DNA of 12,143 nt. It comes from PALSA-607 sp036509315 (GTDB lineage Bacteria > Actinomycetota > Actinomycetes > Acidothermales > Acidothermaceae). This document shows, in pieces, positions 8,874 through 12,143 of this stretch. Made by a program: the position numbers and the translations under genes. The first letter of the stretch is position 1, and each line of letters begins with the position of its first letter. The DNA lies in the NCBI GenBank assembly GCA_036509315.1, contig DATCFU010000083.1, positions 1-12,143 of the forward strand, read 5' to 3'. Below the pieces are notes generated by a model that saw only the letters and a list, made by a program, of their open reading frames with translations, was not told the DNA's origin and ran no database searches.

Positions 8874-8912
8874 CAAGAATCTAAGGTGCCCTGACAGAAT
8901 TTGAGGTGCCTT
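8857..8912. repeat. three short direct repeats spanning the DUF4233 stop
   Basis: Copies 1 (8857-8875) and 2 (8878-8896) are identical 19-mers, AATCTAAGGTGCCCTGACA. Copy 3 starts at 8898 and is degenerate (AATTTGAGGTGCCTT). The periods are 21 and 20 bp, about two helical turns. The first copy contains the DUF4233 stop codon. They could be tandem operator sites for the downstream exporter operon. Read on the minus strand the copies start TGTCAGGGCACC, and tandem repeats beginning with TG are also typical of IS21-type element ends, so a solo IS end is another possibility. Confidence 0.8.
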
Positions 8913-8950
8913 CGGACATAAACGGTTGGGGTAGCACTGGCCGTCCGGGG

Positions 8951-8956
8951 TAGCGT
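8951..8956 (+). promoter_or_regulatory. candidate -10 element of the exporter operon (leaderless)
   Basis: TAGCGT ends 6 nt before the ATG of the ATPase gene, which places transcription start at or near that ATG. A weak -35-like TTGGGG lies at 8926-8931 with a 19-nt spacer. GGGGTAGC occurs twice, at 8928-8935 and 8947-8954, the second copy overlapping this hexamer. There is no proper Shine-Dalgarno site. Confidence 0.4.
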
Positions 8957-8962
8957 CACAGG

Positions 8963-9901
8963 ATGACCGATTCGCAACCGCAGTCGCTGATTCATGCCCG
9001 CGGACTGGTCAAGAAGTTTGGCGAGTTCGTCGCGGTCGACGGCATCGACTTTGACGTCGCACCAGGTGAGGCGTTCGGCTTCCTAGGTCCGAACGGCGCA
9101 GGCAAGTCGTCGACTATGCGCATGATCGGCTGCGTCTCGCCGCCAACGGCCGGCACCCTGACGATCCTTGGCCTCGACCCCCATCGCGACGGCGCGGCAA
9201 TCCGTGGCCGGCTAGGCGTCGTTCCGCAACAGGACACTCTCGACCTCGAACTGACGGTGCACGAGAACCTGCTGATCTATGGCCGCTATTTCGGGCTGTC
9301 GAAATCGGAGGCGAGCGAGCGTGCCACCGAGCTACTCGACTTCGTGCAGTTGCTCGATCGGGCAGGGGACAAGGTCGAGCCTCTGTCTGGGGGCATGAAG
9401 CGACGGCTCACCATTGCGCGCTCGCTCATCAACCGCCCTGACGTACTGCTGCTTGACGAGCCGACCACCGGACTCGATCCGCAAGCTCGCCATGTCGTCT
9501 GGGACAGGTTGTTCCGCCTGAAACAGCAGGGTGTCACGCTCGTCCTCACGACCCACTACATGGACGAAGCCGAGCAGTTGTGTGACCGGCTTGTCGTCAT
9601 GGACAAAGGAACGATTGCGGCTGAGGGGTCGCCGCGAGAGCTGATCAACGAGTACTCGACCCGCGACGTCGTCGAGGTCCGCTTCGCGGTCGGTGAGAAC
9701 GAGATCGGCGCCGACAAGCTTTTTGGCCTCGCGCCGCGCATCGAAATACTGCCCGACCGCGTCTTGCTCTACACCGACGACGGCGACGAGTGTGTTGACG
9801 CGGTGAACGATCGCGGGGTCATGGCCGTCTCGACGCTTGTACGACGCAGCACGCTCGAGGATGTCTTCCTCCGCCTGACCGGCCGGACGTTGGTTGATTG
9901 A
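8963..9901 (+). CDS. ABC-2 type exporter, ATP-binding protein (NodI/DrrA-like)
   Basis: This cytoplasmic ATPase subunit, 312 residues, should drive the two permeases encoded next to it. Walker A is GPNGAGKSS at 42-50, the Q-loop PQQD at 88-91, the signature LSGGMKRR at 141-148, Walker B VLLLDEP at 161-167, and the H-switch His198 in TTHYMDEA. A C-terminal domain of about 80 residues follows the nucleotide-binding fold, as in NodI- and DrrA-type subunits that serve ABC-2 permeases. The motifs are complete, so it should be active. The substrate is unknown: relatives move lipo-oligosaccharides, antibiotics or other lipophilic compounds. The stop is 1 nt before the next ATG, so the operon is tight. 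No regulator gene lies nearby. Confidence 0.93.
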   Translation: MTDSQPQSLIHARGLVKKFGEFVAVDGIDFDVAPGEAFGFLGPNGAGKSSTMRMIGCVSPPTAGTLTILGLDPHRDGAAIRGRLGVVPQQDTLDLELTVHENLLIYGRYFGLSKSEASERATELLDFVQLLDRAGDKVEPLSGGMKRRLTIARSLINRPDVLLLDEPTTGLDPQARHVVWDRLFRLKQQGVTLVLTTHYMDEAEQLCDRLVVMDKGTIAAEGSPRELINEYSTRDVVEVRFAVGENEIGADKLFGLAPRIEILPDRVLLYTDDGDECVDAVNDRGVMAVSTLVRRSTLEDVFLRLTGRTLVD

Positions 9902-9902
9902 T

Positions 9903-10685
9903 ATGACGTCGACCTCAATCTCTTCTTTGCCGGCTATCCGTTCGTATCGCTATTGGTTGGCGGCCTACCGGCGCACGTGGCGCGGCAGTATCAGCACGAG
10001 TGTCGTGAGTCCGGTGCTGTATCTCGCGGCCATGGGTGTCGGGTTGGGTTCACTCGTGCACCGCAGTGCAGCAATCGGTGGTGTCACCTACCTGCAGTTC
10101 ATCGGCCCAGGACTGTTGGCCGCGACCGCAATGCAGGTCGGCGCCGCCGAATCGACCTACGCGGTGCTCGGATCGTTCAAGTGGATCCGCGTCTACCACG
10201 CAATGGCGGCCACTCCGCTCATGCCGATCGACATCTTGATCGGCCATCTCTTGTGGATCGCGACGCGGATCGCCATGGCGTCAGGCATCTACCTGGCAGT
10301 GGTCGCAGCCTTCGGCGGTATCAAGTCACCGCTCGCCCTCTTGGCCTGGCCCGCGTGTCTGCTCATCGGCATGGCGTTCGCCGCCCCCATTGTTGCGTTC
10401 TCGAGTAGTCGCGAAACCGACAGCGGATTTGCCGCCCTGAACAGATTTGGCATCGTGCCGATGTTCTTGTTCTCCGGCACCTTCTTCCCGATCTCGCAGC
10501 TGCCCGAGGTGCTGCGCTGGATCGCGTACGCGACCCCACTCTGGCACGGTGTTGAACTCGTACGTTCGTTATGCCTCGGGCACCTCGTGGCTGCGGATCT
10601 TGGGCACGTGGCTTATCTCGCGACGTGGGCCGCGGTCGGCGTCGCCCTTTCCGTCCGGCAATACCAACGCAAGCTCGGGGTCTGA
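9903..10685 (+). CDS. ABC-2 type exporter permease, first subunit (NodJ-like)
   Basis: This integral membrane subunit has 260 residues with about six membrane segments, at roughly 34-50, 63-80, 110-135, 143-167, 183-200 and 235-252. The ABC-2 motifs FKWIRVYHAMAATPL (92-106) and VPMFLFSGTFFP (185-196) are present, as is TPLWHGVELVRSL near 211-223. The ATG at 9903 lies 1 nt after the ATPase stop. A TTG at 9894 would add three residues and overlap the ATPase, and is less likely. The protein is a diverged paralogue of the next gene product, so the transporter is probably a heterodimeric permease with two copies of the single ATPase. Confidence 0.9.
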   Translation: MTSTSISSLPAIRSYRYWLAAYRRTWRGSISTSVVSPVLYLAAMGVGLGSLVHRSAAIGGVTYLQFIGPGLLAATAMQVGAAESTYAVLGSFKWIRVYHAMAATPLMPIDILIGHLLWIATRIAMASGIYLAVVAAFGGIKSPLALLAWPACLLIGMAFAAPIVAFSSSRETDSGFAALNRFGIVPMFLFSGTFFPISQLPEVLRWIAYATPLWHGVELVRSLCLGHLVAADLGHVAYLATWAAVGVALSVRQYQRKLGV

Positions 10686-10686
10686 C

Positions 10687-11499
10687 GTGGCGACTCTGGT
10701 GGCGCGCGTCGTGCCGGTCGGTTCCCTGCAGGGATTGGGCGGACGACGCGGGCGGGTGCTCATCGAACGCAGCCTGATGGTTTACCGGCACAGCTGGATC
10801 ATCCTTGTTTCGGGTTTCTTCGAGCCGGTGTTCTACCTGTTCTCCATCGGGATCGGTCTTGGTCACCTGGTGCCTGACCTGAACGTGCATGGTCAGCACG
10901 TCGGCTACACCGCATTCGTCGCGCCGGCACTGCTCGCGTCGTCCGGCATGAACGGTGCTATCTATGATTCGACGTTCAACATCTTCTGGAAGCTGAAGTA
11001 CGTCAAGGTCTATGACGCGGTGCTCTCGACACCGCTCGGCCCCCTCGACGTCGCAACCGGTGAGATCGCCTGGGCACTCGTTCGCGGATGTATCTACTCC
11101 GCCGCCTTCCTCGTGGTTATGGCGTTCATGGGTTTGTTCCATTCGTGGTGGGCGTTGTTGTGTCTACCGTTCTCGGTGCTCGAGGCCCTCGCCTTCGCGG
11201 CCTGCGGCATGGCCGCCACGACCTTCATGCGCAGCTGGCAGGATTTCGAGTGGGTGACGCTCGCGATCCTGCCGATGTTCTTGTTCTCCGCGAGCTTCTA
11301 TCCGCTGACGACGTATCCGCACGTAGTGGCAGACATCGTGCGCTGGACCCCGCTGTACCAAGCCATTGACGTGCAACGGTCGCTGACCATCGGGCACGTG
11401 GGGCTCGGGCTGTTCTCGAACATCGGCTACCTGCTGGCGATGGCGCTGATCGGGGTAACGGTCACAACCCGACGGCTCGGCATCTTGCTGCTCCGTTGA
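10687..11499 (+). CDS. ABC-2 type exporter permease, second subunit (NodJ-like)
   Basis: This integral membrane subunit has 270 residues. Its hydrophobic segments align in order with the preceding permease, and it shares the motifs KLKYVKVYDAVLSTPL (102-117), LPMFLFSASFYP (195-206) and TPLYQAIDVQRSL (221-233). The N-terminal 30 residues are hydrophilic and basic. I chose the GTG at 10687, 1 nt after the previous stop, the same spacing as the junction before it. The frame is open further upstream to 10447, but that would overlap the previous gene by 240 nt with non-membrane-like Cys/Arg/Ser-rich sequence. It completes the exporter; no further transporter or enzyme gene of a pathway follows before ndk. 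Confidence 0.9.
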   Translation: MATLVARVVPVGSLQGLGGRRGRVLIERSLMVYRHSWIILVSGFFEPVFYLFSIGIGLGHLVPDLNVHGQHVGYTAFVAPALLASSGMNGAIYDSTFNIFWKLKYVKVYDAVLSTPLGPLDVATGEIAWALVRGCIYSAAFLVVMAFMGLFHSWWALLCLPFSVLEALAFAACGMAATTFMRSWQDFEWVTLAILPMFLFSASFYPLTTYPHVVADIVRWTPLYQAIDVQRSLTIGHVGLGLFSNIGYLLAMALIGVTVTTRRLGILLLR

Positions 11500-11504
11500 C
11501 GCGC

Positions 11505-11540
11505 TGCTGCTGCCATGACGCAATGCTGCTGCGATGACGC
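11505..11540. repeat. two 17-nt direct repeats in the exporter-ndk gap
   Basis: TGCTGCTGCCATGACGC (11505-11521) and TGCTGCTGCGATGACGC (11524-11540) differ at one base and have a 19-nt period. They are followed by a 12-nt palindrome of alternating C and G (11542-11553). Nothing here looks like a gene. The repeats could be binding sites or a slippage product. Confidence 0.65.
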
Positions 11541-11569
11541 CCCGCGCGCGCGGCGGCGAGTTGCCTCGG

Positions 11570-11575
11570 TAGGCT
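11570..11575 (+). promoter_or_regulatory. candidate -10 element of ndk (near-leaderless)
   Basis: TAGGCT lies 8 nt before the ndk GTG, which puts transcription start within a base or two of the start codon. I see no good -35 hexamer; the region 11541-11560 is GC repeats. There is no Shine-Dalgarno site before the GTG. Confidence 0.4.
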
Positions 11576-11583
11576 CACGCGCC

Positions 11584-12006
11584 GTGACAGACACCCTCGA
11601 GCGCACGCTCGTTCTCGTGAAGCCCGACGCCGTCCGGCGTGGCTTGGTAGGTGAGGTTCTCGACCGCCTCGAACGCAAGGGCCTCCGGTTGGTCGCCCTC
11701 GAATTGCGCACCCTCGACCGCGAGACGGCGCAGGAGCATTACGCCGAGCACGCGGGTAAGCCGTTCTTCGAGTCGTTGATCGGCTTCATCACCTCGGGAC
11801 CGCTGGTCGCGGCGGCGGTCGAAGGTCCACGGGCCATCGAGACCTGGCGGGCGATGATGGGGCCGACGGATCCGGTGAAAGCGCCATCAGGCACGATCCG
11901 GGGCGATTTCGGACTCATCGTGACCGAGAACCTGGTGCACGGTTCTGACTCGCCGGAGTCGGCCGCACGCGAGGTCGCCCTCTTCTTCCCGCACCTGTCG
12001 GCCTAG
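11584..12006 (+). CDS. ndk: nucleoside diphosphate kinase
   Basis: Ndk transfers the gamma-phosphate from ATP to nucleoside diphosphates through a phosphohistidine and balances nucleotide pools in the cytoplasm. It has 140 residues from the GTG, a normal length (actinobacterial enzymes have about 136-140). ERTLVLVKPDAVRRGLVGEV opens the fold with Lys13. GTIRGDFG is at 103-110, and the active-site NLVHGSDSPESA has His119. It ends with FFPHLSA, the short actinobacterial form. An in-frame ATG at 11515 would add 23 residues encoded by the repeat region (CCCDD, Arg-rich) and is rejected. In related genomes ndk directly follows the DUF4233 gene; here it stands 84 nt behind the exporter and probably has its own promoter. 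Confidence 0.96.
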   Translation: MTDTLERTLVLVKPDAVRRGLVGEVLDRLERKGLRLVALELRTLDRETAQEHYAEHAGKPFFESLIGFITSGPLVAAAVEGPRAIETWRAMMGPTDPVKAPSGTIRGDFGLIVTENLVHGSDSPESAAREVALFFPHLSA

Positions 12007-12143
12007 CCCCAATACCGTTCAGTTAAGGTTACACGGGTGTAGTTTGGGGGCATGCCTCGTGCTGGTTGGAAGAAGCCGGAGTCGGATCGTCGGCTGTCGG
12101 ATCTGGTGTCGGTAGGGGTCCTGACGCGGGTGTTCCCGCCGGG
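12007..12143 (+). mobile_element. left part of an IS4-type insertion sequence (3'-truncated by window)
   Basis: The transposase start lies 45 nt after the ndk stop, so the element's left end must fall within about 12007-12051. The stretch around CCGTTCAGTTAAGG (12016-12029) is a plausible terminal repeat, but the other end is outside the window, so neither the repeat nor a target duplication can be checked. A 5-bp inverted repeat, TACAC/GTGTA (12030-12041), overlaps a TAGTTT hexamer 6 nt before the ATG. Confidence 0.65.
12052..12143 (+). CDS. IS4-family transposase, N-terminal fragment
   Basis: Only the first 30 codons are in the window. The protein begins MPRAGWKKPESDRRLSDLVS and continues VGVLTRVFPPG. 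This matches the opening of actinobacterial IS4-family transposases that carry an N-terminal IS4 domain (PF13006 type), in which RLSD...GVLTRVFPP is characteristic. The catalytic DDE residues lie beyond the window, so intactness is unknown. A GGGGG run just before the ATG may serve as ribosome binding site. The gene is read in the same direction as ndk. The family call is from recognition of a short stretch only. Confidence 0.75.
   Translation, partial: MPRAGWKKPESDRRLSDLVSVGVLTRVFPP

Noticed and set aside
7815..8876. Minus-strand 353-aa frame opposite folC and DUF4233
   Set aside because: Its Arg/Ser/Ala-rich sequence without a domain is explained by the two conserved plus-strand genes.
8857..8912. 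CRISPR-like repeat array
   Set aside because: The intervals between repeats are only 1-2 nt, so there are no spacers, and no cas genes are in the window.
10447..10686. Second permease starting at 10447
   Set aside because: It would overlap the first permease by 240 nt in another frame with Cys/Arg/Ser-rich sequence unlike a permease.
11515..11583. Ndk start at the ATG at 11515
   Set aside because: The added 23 residues come from the direct repeats and the CG tract; Ndk normally starts a few residues before ERTLVLVKPD.

Overview
The window is a piece of a high-GC actinobacterial chromosome (roughly two thirds G+C, with GTG starts and ATGA-coupled genes). Its backbone is clpX, then valS-folC-DUF4233, then ndk. 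From memory, this housekeeping order is found in Streptomyces and mycobacteria (in M. tuberculosis: valS, folC, Rv2446c, ndkA). I cannot name the genus.

Layout. Bases 2-1267 (+) hold the ClpX unfoldase, lacking only a few N-terminal codons. A nested inverted repeat follows that could terminate transcription from both sides. On the minus strand, 4188 to 1339, lie a proline-rich single-pass membrane protein with an extracytoplasmic domain and, 42 nt after it, a tryptophanase (tnaA). Divergent from these, 4313-8873 (+) is a tightly coupled valS-folC-DUF4233 operon with ATGA overlaps at both junctions. Next come three short direct repeats, a three-gene ABC-2 exporter (ATPase plus two related permeases, 8963-11499, separated by 1 nt each), and ndk (11584-12006). 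At the right edge an IS4-type transposase gene starts 45 nt after ndk and runs off the window.

Interpretation. Two accessory modules interrupt the conserved backbone: the minus-strand membrane protein/tryptophanase pair between clpX and valS, and the exporter between the DUF4233 gene and ndk. The tryptophanase keeps the residues that separate it from tyrosine phenol-lyase, so tryptophan breakdown to indole, pyruvate and ammonia is expected. The exporter resembles the NodI/NodJ or DrrA/DrrB type; its substrate cannot be read from sequence. The starts of valS, the exporter ATPase and ndk each have a TAG-N3-T hexamer 6-8 nt upstream and no clear Shine-Dalgarno site, which suggests leaderless mRNAs.

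I found no RNA genes, CRISPR array, toxin-antitoxin pair or defence system. The most unusual items are the repeats at the left edge of the exporter module, the hairpin in front of tnaA, and the repeat-built proline-rich protein. None of them alone proves a new system.
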